From CAYYVK01 sp964475145 (GTDB lineage Archaea; Aenigmatarchaeota; Aenigmatarchaeia; CG10238-14; SCSR01), in NCBI GenBank assembly GCA_964475145.1, contig CAYYVK010000001.1:13292-77291 (forward strand): 64,000 nucleotides of DNA. The letters run 5' to 3'. The position numbers were made by a program, and so were the translations under genes. Shown here piece by piece: positions 27,350 to 35,534 of the stretch (positions are counted from its first letter, which is position 1; the number at the start of each line of letters is the position of its first letter). Below the pieces are notes generated by a model. It worked only from the letters and a program-made list of their open reading frames with translations. It ran no database searches and had not been told where the DNA came from.

Positions 27350-27446
27350 GGGCGAGTAGCTTAGCCTGGTGGAGCACAAGTGCTTAATCGCCTTATAAGG
27401 CAGCTAAGCTAGCGAGGGGTCGAGGGTTCAAATCCCTCCTCGCCCA
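27350..27446 (+). tRNA. tRNA-Ile (anticodon UAU) with two very short introns
   Basis: Acceptor GGGCGAG pairs CTCGCCC, D arm GCTT-AGCCTGGTG-GAGC, T arm GAGGG-TTCAAAT-CCCTC, A73. The 97 bases are 23 too long. Removing 27398-27410 (13 bases, after position 37) and 27378-27387 (10 bases, after position 27) gives a 74-base tRNA with a perfect anticodon stem CTCGC/GCGAG and loop CTTATAA, anticodon TAT. The first cut is supported by a bulge-helix-loop: CTTA 27392-27395 pairs TAAG 27405-27408, leaving the three-base bulge CTA before the stem. A CCA end is not encoded. Confidence 0.75.
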
Positions 27447-27478
27447 CTTTTATAGATATTTAAAAGGAATTTTATCTT

Positions 27479-29125
27479 ATGGAGAAAAGATACGAGTTTT
27501 GGACTGACAAGCTTGCAAGAGAAATTGTAGAGAGAAAGAAGTTTCGCTTTATTGATGAGGAAATACCAACTTTCAAAAAATTCGTCGTAAAGACTGCTGC
27601 TTCAGTTTCTGGAGTGCTCCATATAGGCAGACTTAGCGATACGATCAGAAGTGAAGCTGTATATCTCTCTTTAAAAGATGCCGGGTTCGATGCAGAGTTT
27701 ATATGGGTTGCGGATAATGTTGATCCTCTAAGAAAAATACCCAGAGGGATACCAGAAAGCTACAAAGAATTTTTAGGCGTACCTGTTACAGAAGTACCTG
27801 ACCCTTTTGGTTGCCATAAATCTTACGAAGAGCACTTTAGGTCTGAGTATCTTGAAGTTGTCAACCAGTTCATTCGAAGCGATATGAAAATCTTTTCCAT
27901 GAGAGAAGAATACTTAAAAGGAAATTTCAGGAATGAGATAAAGACTATTCTGGAAAATTATGAAGCTATTGTAGAAATACAGAACAAGAACAGACCAAAA
28001 GATAGACCTTTACCAAAAGATTGGAGCCCATGGCAACCTATATGCAAGAACTGCGGTAAAATCATCACTCCTAGAGTAACAAAGATAGAAAACGGTAAAG
28101 TTTACTATGTTTGTAAAGATTATGCTTTTAAAACAACTGTAGCAAAGGGTTGTGGATATGAAGGTGAAGATAACCCCTTGCACGGGAATGGCAAGCTCAT
28201 GTACAAAAGTGAGCTTGCTTCTCAGTGGTACCACTGGCAAGTTTGTTCTGAAGGTTTCGGGAAGGAATATATAGTGCCAGGAAGTGCCTTTTGGATAAAT
28301 GCTGAAATAGTAGAAAGGGTTTTTAGATTTCCTATGCCTGTACCAATTTTCTACGAGCACCTAGTAGTAGATGGTAAAAAAATGTCAGCATCTGTCGGCA
28401 ACGTTGTATATCCAGCTGACTGGATGAAAGTTGCAACACCTGAATTGCTTAGACTACTATTTTTAAAAGACCCCATGAGAGTAAGAGATTTTAGATGGAG
28501 TGATGTACCAAGGTTGATGGAAGAGTACAAAAGGTTAGAAGAAATTTACTACGGAAAAAGACCTGTAAAGAATGAAAGAGAAAAGGCAAACCTCACCAGA
28601 CTTTTCGAGCTTGTGAGAGTCGAGCCTTTACCAAAAGAAAAGCCTTTCAGAATATCTTTTGACTTTGCATGCATGCTTGTACAAATTATACCAAAGGAAA
28701 AAAGGATAGAAAGAATTATAGAAATTTTAAGAAAAACGCAGGGTATAAAAGAGCTTTCTGAAGAAGAAAAGGTATTGCTTGAAAAAACGCTACAAAAGGC
28801 AGAAAACTGGGTAAACCTTTATGCACCTGAAAATATGAAGATAAAGGTTTTAGAATACATTCCTGAGGAAGTTAAGAATAAGCTATCAGAAGAGCAGAAG
28901 ATTGCACTAAGGGAGCTTGGCGAATTTTTAAAAGAAGATAGGAAAGACGAAGAAATAAGAGAAGAGATAGTAAAAATATCGGAAAGAATAAAAATTCCAT
29001 ACTCTAAAATCTTTGAAGCTGCCTATACTGTACTGATTGACAAGCCTTTCGGCCCAAGACTAGTCCCGTTTATCCAAAGCCTTGACAAAAGCTTTGTAGT
29101 AAAGAGGTTTGTTGAGTTAAGATGA
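27479..29125 (+). CDS. lysS: Class I lysyl-tRNA synthetase
   Basis: A 548-residue class I enzyme charging tRNA-Lys, the form used by most archaea. HIGH-like HIGR occurs near residue 48 in KTAASVSGVLHIGR and KMSAS near residue 300 in VDGKKMSASVG. A zinc-binding insert with CKNCGK...C...C is visible around residue 186. The C-terminal part is helical. The gene starts 32 bases after tRNA-Ile and is followed by orc1/cdc6 21 bases downstream. Confidence 0.97.
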   Translation: MEKRYEFWTDKLAREIVERKKFRFIDEEIPTFKKFVVKTAASVSGVLHIGRLSDTIRSEAVYLSLKDAGFDAEFIWVADNVDPLRKIPRGIPESYKEFLGVPVTEVPDPFGCHKSYEEHFRSEYLEVVNQFIRSDMKIFSMREEYLKGNFRNEIKTILENYEAIVEIQNKNRPKDRPLPKDWSPWQPICKNCGKIITPRVTKIENGKVYYVCKDYAFKTTVAKGCGYEGEDNPLHGNGKLMYKSELASQWYHWQVCSEGFGKEYIVPGSAFWINAEIVERVFRFPMPVPIFYEHLVVDGKKMSASVGNVVYPADWMKVATPELLRLLFLKDPMRVRDFRWSDVPRLMEEYKRLEEIYYGKRPVKNEREKANLTRLFELVRVEPLPKEKPFRISFDFACMLVQIIPKEKRIERIIEILRKTQGIKELSEEEKVLLEKTLQKAENWVNLYAPENMKIKVLEYIPEEVKNKLSEEQKIALRELGEFLKEDRKDEEIREEIVKISERIKIPYSKIFEAAYTVLIDKPFGPRLVPFIQSLDKSFVVKRFVELR

Positions 29126-29146
29126 AATTAAAGTTAACTGATTAGT

Positions 29147-30187
29147 ATGGAGCTCGAATCAAAAATTTTTAAGAATGAAGAAATTTTGTTGCCAGAATAC
29201 TTACCAGAAATTCTCCCCCATAGAGAGAGTCAGATAAAACTCTTAGCAGAGAACCTTTTAGCAACTTTAAAAGGGAGGAAGCAAAATACATTCATCTTTG
29301 GCCCTCCAGGGATAGGAAAAACAGCAACAGTAAAGTACGTGTTTAGAGAGTTTGAAGATTATTCTGGTATAAAAACTGTATATACAAATTGTTGGGATCA
29401 TAGAACTGCTACAGCTGTCCTTTCACACCTTGCACTTAGTTTAGGAATGTTTGTGCAAAGACATGGTTGGTCGAAAGATGAAATAATGTCAAGGCTTCTA
29501 GAAGGACTAAAAAAGTGGGGAAAAAGTGTTGTAGTTTGTCTAGACGAAGTAGATCAACTAATATTCAGGGATGCTTCCGTCTTGTACGACCTGCTTAGGA
29601 TAGACCAGTACGTGAAAAATCCTATTACTCTTATTTTCATTTCGAACAATCCTCACGTCTTTGCTAAAGTGGAACCGAGGATAAAAAGTAGCTTATCTGT
29701 AGAAGAAATAGAATTCAAGCCTTACACACTCCAGGAAATGAAGGATATACTAGAAGAGAGAGCAAAAAATGCCTTTACTGCAGTCGAGAAAGGAGTTGTG
29801 CTGCTTGCGGCTAATCGTGCTGTTCAAATGGGAGGAGATGTTAGAATAGGTTTGGACTGCCTGCTAAGAGCTGGAAGGCTAGCAGAACGTGAAAATGCTG
29901 AGATGGTAAAAGTAGAACATGTAAAAAGGGTTCTTAAAGAAGTTGAACCTGTTAAACCGAAGATCCTTAGGGAAAAGATAAACGAACATGAAAAAGTGTT
30001 GCTAGAGATACTTGATAAGGAAAAAATTCTTAGTTCTGGAGACCTTTACAGGAAATATTGTGAAGTATCTTCAAACCCTGTAAGCGACAGAGCTTTTAGA
30101 GATCTAGTGAAACATTTACAAGAATTAAAGCTGATAAGAGTAAGGAAAGGAAAGTCAAGAAACCTAAGAATAATATCAAAAATATAA
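29147..30187 (+). CDS. cdc6: Orc1/Cdc6 replication initiator
   Basis: A 346-residue AAA+ origin-binding protein. Walker A FGPPGIGKTATVKYVFREF (about residues 51-69), Walker B VVCLDEVDQL (Asp133-Glu134), the sensor segment FISNNPHVFAKVEPRIKSS, and a C-terminal winged helix (SSGDLYRKYCEV...RAFRDLVKHLQELKLIR). Archaeal origins usually lie beside this gene, but I see no convincing ORB repeats in the short flanking spaces. Confidence 0.94.
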   Translation: MELESKIFKNEEILLPEYLPEILPHRESQIKLLAENLLATLKGRKQNTFIFGPPGIGKTATVKYVFREFEDYSGIKTVYTNCWDHRTATAVLSHLALSLGMFVQRHGWSKDEIMSRLLEGLKKWGKSVVVCLDEVDQLIFRDASVLYDLLRIDQYVKNPITLIFISNNPHVFAKVEPRIKSSLSVEEIEFKPYTLQEMKDILEERAKNAFTAVEKGVVLLAANRAVQMGGDVRIGLDCLLRAGRLAERENAEMVKVEHVKRVLKEVEPVKPKILREKINEHEKVLLEILDKEKILSSGDLYRKYCEVSSNPVSDRAFRDLVKHLQELKLIRVRKGKSRNLRIISKI

Positions 30188-30215
30188 ACTGATAAGTATT
30201 GAAATATTATAGGAT

Positions 30216-30331
30216 AGCGGGGTGGAGCATAGCCTTGGAAATTCCAGGGCTCTCGAAGCCTGGAGTGCTCGTCGATGCTAAGCGAAAGGCTCATAACCCG
30301 AAGGTCGTTGGTTCAAATCCAACCCCCGCTA
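30216..30331 (+). tRNA. Initiator tRNA-Met (CAU) with D-loop and anticodon-stem insertions
   Basis: Acceptor AGCGGGG/CCCCGCT has the A1-U72 pair and the anticodon stem has three G-C pairs flanking CTCATAA, both initiator hallmarks. T arm GTTGG-TTCAAAT-CCAAC, A73. The gene is 116 bases. Excising 30275-30287 (13 bases) restores anticodon stem TCGGG/CCCGA, and excising about 26 bases at 30236-30261, flanked by AGCCT direct repeats, restores a D arm GAGC-ATAGCCTGGAGT-GCTC. The result is 77 bases, a normal length. Exact splice points are inferred. Confidence 0.85.
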
Positions 30332-30386
30332 TAAACTTTAGAACTCTTGCATTGCAAACTTAATTATCAATTTTTAATTAGAATGT

Positions 30387-30908
30387 ATGAAGGTGTTCTT
30401 AACAGGAGCGCCGGGCTCTGGCAAGTCAACTGTCTTAATGAATATAGTTGAAATTTTAAGAGAAAAAGGGTTAAAAATTGGTGGTATTGTTACACCAGAA
30501 ATAAGAAGTGGGAGGAGAAGAATTGGTTTTGGAGTAAAAGACGTCTTTTCTTGTGAAGAAGGGATCTTAGCGAGAGTAGACGAAAAAGTTGGTCCTAAAG
30601 TTGGAAAGTATACAATCAATTTGGAAAGCTTTGAAAAGATTGCTTTACCCGCATTAGATTTTGCTTTTGAAAATTGTGACTTGGTTGTTATAGACGAGAT
30701 TGGGAAAATGGAAGCTTTCAGCAAGAGATTCATGGAAAAAGTTTTTGAAATTTTAAGTTCGAAGAAGAAAGTCTTGGCAGTTTTGCATAGAAACTTTGTC
30801 TCGGAATTTAAAAGTTTTGGTAGAGTTATAGAAGTTACTGAGAAGAATAGAGACGTATTACCACAAGAGTTGGTAAAATACTTTTTAAGTGGGTCCGCGC
30901 AGAATTGA
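30387..30908 (+). CDS. Nucleoside-triphosphatase THEP1 family
   Basis: A 173-residue P-loop NTPase. Seen: MKVFLTGAPGSGKSTVLMNIVE, IGGIVTPEIRSGRRRIGFGVKD, and Walker B-like CDLVVIDEIGKMEAFSKRF, all typical of the archaeal/human THEP1 (NTPCR) family, which hydrolyses NTPs with an unsettled physiological role. The last six codons lie over the tRNA-Val gene on the other strand. Confidence 0.92.
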   Translation: MKVFLTGAPGSGKSTVLMNIVEILREKGLKIGGIVTPEIRSGRRRIGFGVKDVFSCEEGILARVDEKVGPKVGKYTINLESFEKIALPALDFAFENCDLVVIDEIGKMEAFSKRFMEKVFEILSSKKKVLAVLHRNFVSEFKSFGRVIEVTEKNRDVLPQELVKYFLSGSAQN

Positions 30909-30961
30909 ACTGCGATCTCCACTTTGTAAGAGTGGCGTCCTAACCGTTAGACTACGGACCC
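30890..30961 (-). tRNA. tRNA-Val (anticodon UAC)
   Basis: A complete 72-base tRNA without intron. Acceptor GGGTCCG/CGGACCC, D arm GTCTAACGGTTAGGAC, anticodon arm CCACT-CTTACAA-AGTGG with anticodon TAC, T arm CGCAG-TTCAATT-CTGCG, A73. CCA is not encoded. Its 3' end overlaps the end of the THEP1 gene antisense by 19 bases. Confidence 0.96.
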
Positions 30962-31000
30962 TTTGTAATTAATTATTAATATGAAAAATAAATTTGAAGT

Positions 31001-33058
31001 GTGAGCCTTAAAAAGGAAAGCATCCTGAACCTACTTGTACTGATAGCAATCTATGCATTTCTTTTAAACTATTTCAAGCCAAGCCTAATCCTGAGAGATA
31101 CACACATAGCTGGTGGTGATACAGGATCGTTTAACTACATGTTATTTTACATGAAAGAGTATCTATTACCTAACGGTAAACTAATTGGTTGGAGTCCGGG
31201 CTGGTTTGCTGGCATTCCTATTTTTCAGTTTTACTTTCCTGCACCATTTTTAGTTGCAGTAATATTAAGCTATGCAACTCCACTAAACATAGCCTTTAAG
31301 CTTGTTACAGTCTCAGGGACTTTCTTACTGCCTATAACCTGCTTTTTATTTGCTAAATCATTGAAGTTAAAGTTTCCTCTACCAGCCATTGCTGCAACAC
31401 TGGCGCTTCTCTTTCTTTTTAACGAAGGAAACTCTATGTGGGGAGGTAATATTCCAAGTACATTAGCTGGTGAATTTTCTTACAGCCTTAGCCTTGCTTT
31501 TACAGTTTTGTTTTTAGGGTCGATTTTTAGAGGAGTTAAGGAAAACAGATTTTTATTAGCAAACGTTTTGCTTCTGAGTTTCACCGCTCTAACGCACGTC
31601 TACACCCTACTCTTTGCTGTGGCATGCTCTCTTTTTTTCCTCTTCAAAAAATCTAGGAGTGAAGTTGTTAAAAACTTAAAGTATCTCTTAAAGGTTTACT
31701 TTTTAGCGTTTCTTTTAGTAAGCTTTTGGTTCATTCCTGCCCTTGCTAAGTCTGAATACAGAACTCCCCTTAATTACGTGTGGCAAACTAAAGACCTAAA
31801 GGAGGTTGTTCCAATTACATTATTACCTGCTCTAGTTTTAGCTTTTTTTGGTGCTTTAGCAGGATTTAGATTAAGAGATGAAAGAGTTTACTATATTTTG
31901 TTCGCAACTCTTGTTTCCTTAGTCTTGTACAAGCTAACACCTTTCCTTAAACTAACAGATGCAAGGTGCTTACCATTCTTCCAACTAATGCTATGCTTTT
32001 TAGCAGCTTATGCTTTTGTTCCATTGGCTTCGGAAAGATTAAAACCACTTTTACCTGTAATCGTTCTTCTTTTAACAATTGCTTTTGTAGCCAAAACGAT
32101 GTCTTACATACCTTACTGGATAGAATGGAATTATAGCGGGTTCGAAAGCAAAAACGGTTGGCAGCAGTTCGATGCTATAAACAAATACTTGCAAAGCTTG
32201 CCAGAAGGTAGAGTTGTTCATGAATTTTCTCGTATACATGACAAATTTGGAACAGTAAGGGCTTTCGAATCTATCCCATTTTTTGCTAAAAAACCTGTTT
32301 TAGAGGGACTACTGATAGAATCTGCAGTGAACGCACCTTTTGTATTTTGGATACAGTCAGAAATTTCTGAAACACCCACTTGCCCAATCCCAGGAATGAC
32401 TTGCTCACAATTTTCTTTAGAGAATGCAACGCCTCACCTACAACTTTTTAACGTAAACTATATAGTTGCTACTTCTGAAAAACTGAAAAATGCTTTGAGA
32501 AACAATTCACAATACACCTTTTTAAAAAAGTTTGATGAAATAGAAATCTACAAAGTAAACAACAGTGGAAAGTATGTTGAATTAGCTAGGTACGAGCCTG
32601 TATTAGTAAAAACTAAAGACTGGAAGAAATTATCGCTAGAATGGTTTAAGAACAAAAATTTGCTAGATGTGCCACTTGTTTTTTCTGGCGATGAAAAGAG
32701 CTTTAAAATTGTAATAAACGATGACCTAACAAAATTGGTTAAGATACCTGTAGAAGCTAATTGCTCTTTAGAAGAGTTTGTAGCAAACGAAGAAATAAAG
32801 ATTAAGACTTCTTGTGTAGGAAAACCCTTGTTAATAAAAATTTCTTATTTTCCAAACTGGAAGGTAGAAGGGGCTGAAAAGATTTACTTAGCATCGCCTG
32901 CCTTCATGCTTGTTTTCCCAAAAAATGAAAATGTGAGGATATACTACACGGAAACCTTAAGCGACCTGATAGGAAAAGTTTTTTCGATGGTTGGATTGAT
33001 AGTATTAATAGCTTCTGCAGCATCAAAAAGAATTTCTAAATTCTTAAGCTCAATCTAA
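31001..33058 (+). CDS. Multi-pass membrane protein, PTPS-related/GT-C-like
   Basis: 685 residues, start GTG 31001. About 12 membrane helices occupy residues 1-380, followed by an extracytoplasmic domain and a last helix near the C-terminus. The early lumenal loop holds acidic and aromatic residues (RDTHIAGGDTGSFNYM, GWSPGWFAGIPIFQFYFPAP), as in membrane proteins annotated as 6-pyruvoyl-tetrahydropterin synthase-related and in GT-C glycosyltransferases. A role in surface glycosylation is likely from this and from the neighbouring glycosyltransferase, with which it overlaps tail to tail. Confidence 0.65.
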   Translation: MSLKKESILNLLVLIAIYAFLLNYFKPSLILRDTHIAGGDTGSFNYMLFYMKEYLLPNGKLIGWSPGWFAGIPIFQFYFPAPFLVAVILSYATPLNIAFKLVTVSGTFLLPITCFLFAKSLKLKFPLPAIAATLALLFLFNEGNSMWGGNIPSTLAGEFSYSLSLAFTVLFLGSIFRGVKENRFLLANVLLLSFTALTHVYTLLFAVACSLFFLFKKSRSEVVKNLKYLLKVYFLAFLLVSFWFIPALAKSEYRTPLNYVWQTKDLKEVVPITLLPALVLAFFGALAGFRLRDERVYYILFATLVSLVLYKLTPFLKLTDARCLPFFQLMLCFLAAYAFVPLASERLKPLLPVIVLLLTIAFVAKTMSYIPYWIEWNYSGFESKNGWQQFDAINKYLQSLPEGRVVHEFSRIHDKFGTVRAFESIPFFAKKPVLEGLLIESAVNAPFVFWIQSEISETPTCPIPGMTCSQFSLENATPHLQLFNVNYIVATSEKLKNALRNNSQYTFLKKFDEIEIYKVNNSGKYVELARYEPVLVKTKDWKKLSLEWFKNKNLLDVPLVFSGDEKSFKIVINDDLTKLVKIPVEANCSLEEFVANEEIKIKTSCVGKPLLIKISYFPNWKVEGAEKIYLASPAFMLVFPKNENVRIYYTETLSDLIGKVFSMVGLIVLIASAASKRISKFLSSI

Positions 33059-33719
33059 GCAGGTTTAAAAACATTCTGGGTATGTGAGAAAGCTGGAAGC
33101 TAGTAGTTTCTAGCTTTTTAACTGGCGTGTATACTTCTTTAATCTCAAAACCTTTCCTTCTTATCTTGTTTAAAAGCTCTACGTCAAACTCAAAACCTTT
33201 GCACCTAAAGTTCATGCCTATAGAGTCTAGCACATACCTTTTCACAAATTTTAATCCTGCCTGTGTATCTTCTAGTTGTAAGTGAAGGAAAAACCTTACT
33301 AGAATGTTCCAAAACCTTCCTGCAACTTTTCTTAGAAAAGGCCAATCTACACAAGAAAACCTTTGACCCTTCCATTTAGAAGCTATTGCACAATCTGTAC
33401 TTTCCAAAGCCTTAACAACATTCCTTATCTCTTTGCATCCAAAGCTACCATCTGCATCAACAAAGCCTATGTAAGAACCTTTAGCAACCTTAAAACCTTC
33501 TACTATTGCGGCACCTTTTCCTATCTTTTCCCTGAAGACAAGAGATTTGACGTTTTTCCTTCTAAACTCATCAACAATCTCAGGAGTTCTATCCGTACAA
33601 CCGTTGCAAACAACTATTATTTCTTCTGATGGAAAACACTTACAGAGCTCCTTCAAAAAGCTACCGATGTGCTTTTCCTCGTTGTAGGCTGGAATTATTA
33701 TGGATATTTTAGCCATCAA
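33036..33719 (-). CDS. Family 2 glycosyltransferase, dolichyl-phosphate sugar synthase-like
   Basis: A 227-residue GT-A enzyme. Start SIIIPAYNEEKHIGSFLKELC, then VVCNGCTDRTPEIVDEF, KIGKGAAIVEGFKVAKGSYIGFVDADGS with the metal-binding DAD, and DTQAGLKFVKR. These are typical of dolichol-phosphate mannose/glucose synthases, which make lipid-linked sugar donors for surface glycosylation. It lacks the C-terminal membrane helices of some relatives. Confidence 0.9.
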   Translation of the reverse strand: MMAKISIIIPAYNEEKHIGSFLKELCKCFPSEEIIVVCNGCTDRTPEIVDEFRRKNVKSLVFREKIGKGAAIVEGFKVAKGSYIGFVDADGSFGCKEIRNVVKALESTDCAIASKWKGQRFSCVDWPFLRKVAGRFWNILVRFFLHLQLEDTQAGLKFVKRYVLDSIGMNFRCKGFEFDVELLNKIRRKGFEIKEVYTPVKKLETTSFQLSHIPRMFLNLLRLSLRI

Positions 33720-33735
33720 TAAAAACTTGAAAAAG

Positions 33736-34665
33736 CTAGTATTTAGACTTTTTAACAGCTAAGAGAAAGAGAGCAAGAGCAAGCAAAACTATCTGAAGTA
33801 AGCCGAATAGGTCAAACTCTGGTAAGCTAGCAATTCCAACTTTTATTGGAATCTCTAACTTGTACCAGCATTTGTTATCTATACACGCTGAATTTGTCCC
33901 ATATGGAATTAGGGGGCATGGACAGCTTATTTGATCGTCAGCCGTAGGCCTTACAAAAAGATAGAGGGTAAGATCTGTAGCTAAGAGAAAGTTCATTCTT
34001 GGATAGAACTTAGCTATTTCGCCCCAGTATACAGAGCTCGTATTACCGCTTGAAGGACTGACCCAAACTGCTTCCGGGAAAGAGGATGAAATATTTACAG
34101 AAAAGTTGGTTGCTAATGCGCCTCTGTTTATAACACCCACTTCCCAGACAAATTGCTGCCCTACAGTCGCAGAGCTTAAGGGTGCTGTTACCTCAAACGC
34201 AATTGGCTGAATAGAACGATTTACTGTACCATTGTACAAACTAGGATTTATTGGATCAGAAAAGTTACATATAACTACATTTAATGTAGTATAGTCGTAG
34301 GCTGGAAACATTATCGTACAACCATCCTCCTCTCCCGCAACTGAAGTTTTTGTACATTTTTGGTCTGGTGTGTTCAAGTAGCATTCTACCTTAATATCCC
34401 TTCTGCTACCATCGCTATAAGAAGCGTTCCATCGTACGTTCAAGTAGTCTCTAACATGGCCCTCAAGCCCAAGTGGATGCTCTCCTGTCATCAGTGTTTC
34501 TGGATATAAAAAGTTTCCACCGTATGGGGAATATTTTACAGGAAACACCCATATAGATAAAATTGTAAAAGTGAAATTAGCTGGCAGTAACTGGAATTGG
34601 GCATACCCTGCAGGAGTAAAAACCAAAACTAAAGTAATAAAAAGCAATAGAGTGATTTTCTTCAT
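33736..34665 (-). CDS. Secreted beta-rich protein with C-terminal membrane anchor
   Basis: 309 residues: a signal peptide (KKITLLLFITLVLVFTPAGYA, cut near AYAQ), beta-rich domains with several N-x-S/T sequons and cysteine pairs, a CARDB-like segment (VGQQFVWEVGVINRGALATNFSVNI), and a C-terminal helix LFGLLQIVLLALALFLLAVKK with a basic tail. It is thus an outward-facing surface protein. No specific function recognised. It lies 16 bases upstream of the glycosyltransferase on the same strand. Confidence 0.7.
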   Translation of the reverse strand: MKKITLLLFITLVLVFTPAGYAQFQLLPANFTFTILSIWVFPVKYSPYGGNFLYPETLMTGEHPLGLEGHVRDYLNVRWNASYSDGSRRDIKVECYLNTPDQKCTKTSVAGEEDGCTIMFPAYDYTTLNVVICNFSDPINPSLYNGTVNRSIQPIAFEVTAPLSSATVGQQFVWEVGVINRGALATNFSVNISSSFPEAVWVSPSSGNTSSVYWGEIAKFYPRMNFLLATDLTLYLFVRPTADDQISCPCPLIPYGTNSACIDNKCWYKLEIPIKVGIASLPEFDLFGLLQIVLLALALFLLAVKKSKY

Positions 34666-34698
34666 AATACATATTTTGAGATGCTATTAATTAATTAC

Positions 34699-35427
34699 TC
34701 ATTGAGCAAGAATTCCTAAGGTAGCTGCTATTAAGAAGATTATTTGGCGGATTTCATATCTAGGTCTCCACTTGAAGATTCCATTACCAGAAAGTCTAAC
34801 AGTTCCTTTATCACCGTTAAGCGTTACTTGATACTTACAGCCTCCATTCAGAAGCTTTATGTTTGGTCTAAAGCTTATCACTCTCAAGCAGTTGCTAAAC
34901 TTTTGCATATACTCCTTAAACTTTTCATTTTTTTCTAGGGTTCTGCCTCTAAGAACCTCGTAGATTAAACCTTCTACGTTCTTGAACATTGCCTGCTTTA
35001 GCTCTAAAGAATGGTTGGTGTATATCTTTTGTAAATCTTCTGAACTCAGTTTTAAAGGTGTAAACTTCGTACCTAAAATTTTTTCCAAACCTGCTACTAT
35101 TTCTTCTGTTTTCCTATCAGGGCCTCGATAGATTTCTAGAGTTTTTGTCAACAGGTTTATAAAACAGTACACACGTTTTAACACTTTGCTCTTACCGTTT
35201 TGTTTTAAGAATGTAACTATCTCTTCTGCTTCCTCTTCAGAAAAAACTTTTCTCATGCTATCGTCTATATCCTCATACCACCAGTACTGGATGAACAACT
35301 CTTGTTTGTTGTATTTGCTAGGTCTCGAAGTTATCCATCCTCCGTTCAATTTAACATTCTTTAAAGCTACCCATATTTCACGAATGGTAAACGTTTTCTC
35401 GAAGGTGTAAAGAGTTATACACGGCAT
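34699..35427 (-). CDS. Hypothetical protein with C-terminal hydrophobic tail
   Basis: 242 residues, not recognised. The body is mixed alpha/beta (TFTIREIWVALKNVKLNGGW, FIQYWWYEDIDDSMRKVFSEEE), with a final hydrophobic segment RQIIFLIAATLGILAQ that could anchor it to the membrane. A very strong ribosome-binding site AAGGAGGTG precedes the ATG, unusual in this window outside the thermosome and Alba genes, so it may be well expressed. It is divergent from the regulator at 35535. Confidence 0.65.
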   Translation of the reverse strand: MPCITLYTFEKTFTIREIWVALKNVKLNGGWITSRPSKYNKQELFIQYWWYEDIDDSMRKVFSEEEAEEIVTFLKQNGKSKVLKRVYCFINLLTKTLEIYRGPDRKTEEIVAGLEKILGTKFTPLKLSSEDLQKIYTNHSLELKQAMFKNVEGLIYEVLRGRTLEKNEKFKEYMQKFSNCLRVISFRPNIKLLNGGCKYQVTLNGDKGTVRLSGNGIFKWRPRYEIRQIIFLIAATLGILAQ

Positions 35428-35534
35428 GTTACCACCTCCTTCTAATCATTAATATATATACATTAAGGTATATTTAAATGTTTCTATAGTGTACTTCCGA
35501 TACTTTTTTATACTATTACTACAAAAGAACATAC
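35428..35534. promoter_or_regulatory. Divergent promoter region
   Basis: The space between two divergent genes holds AAGGAGGTG (minus strand) just before the ATG at 35427, an AT-rich TATATATA stretch at about 35451-35461, and TTTTTTATACTAT at about 35503-35516 facing the plus-strand regulator gene, about 20 bases before its ATG, so that transcript may be nearly leaderless. The regulator may control both genes (inference). Confidence 0.4.

Noticed and set aside
27350..27446. Reading this tRNA as a long-variable-arm type (Leu or Ser)
   Set aside because: Acceptor, D arm and T arm match the Ile pattern, and no pairing of the middle part gives a proper anticodon stem plus variable arm, whereas two short excisions give a perfect one.
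29126..30215. Replication origin beside orc1/cdc6
   Set aside because: The spaces around the gene are 21 and 28 bases and contain no repeated ORB-like G-rich motifs. An origin could lie outside the window; GC skew would have to be computed.
30249..30255. Alternative D-stem closing at the first GCTC of the initiator tRNA-Met
   Set aside because: It leaves a 20-base D loop and no base for position 26. Using the second GCTC at 30267-30270 gives a normal D arm and position 26.
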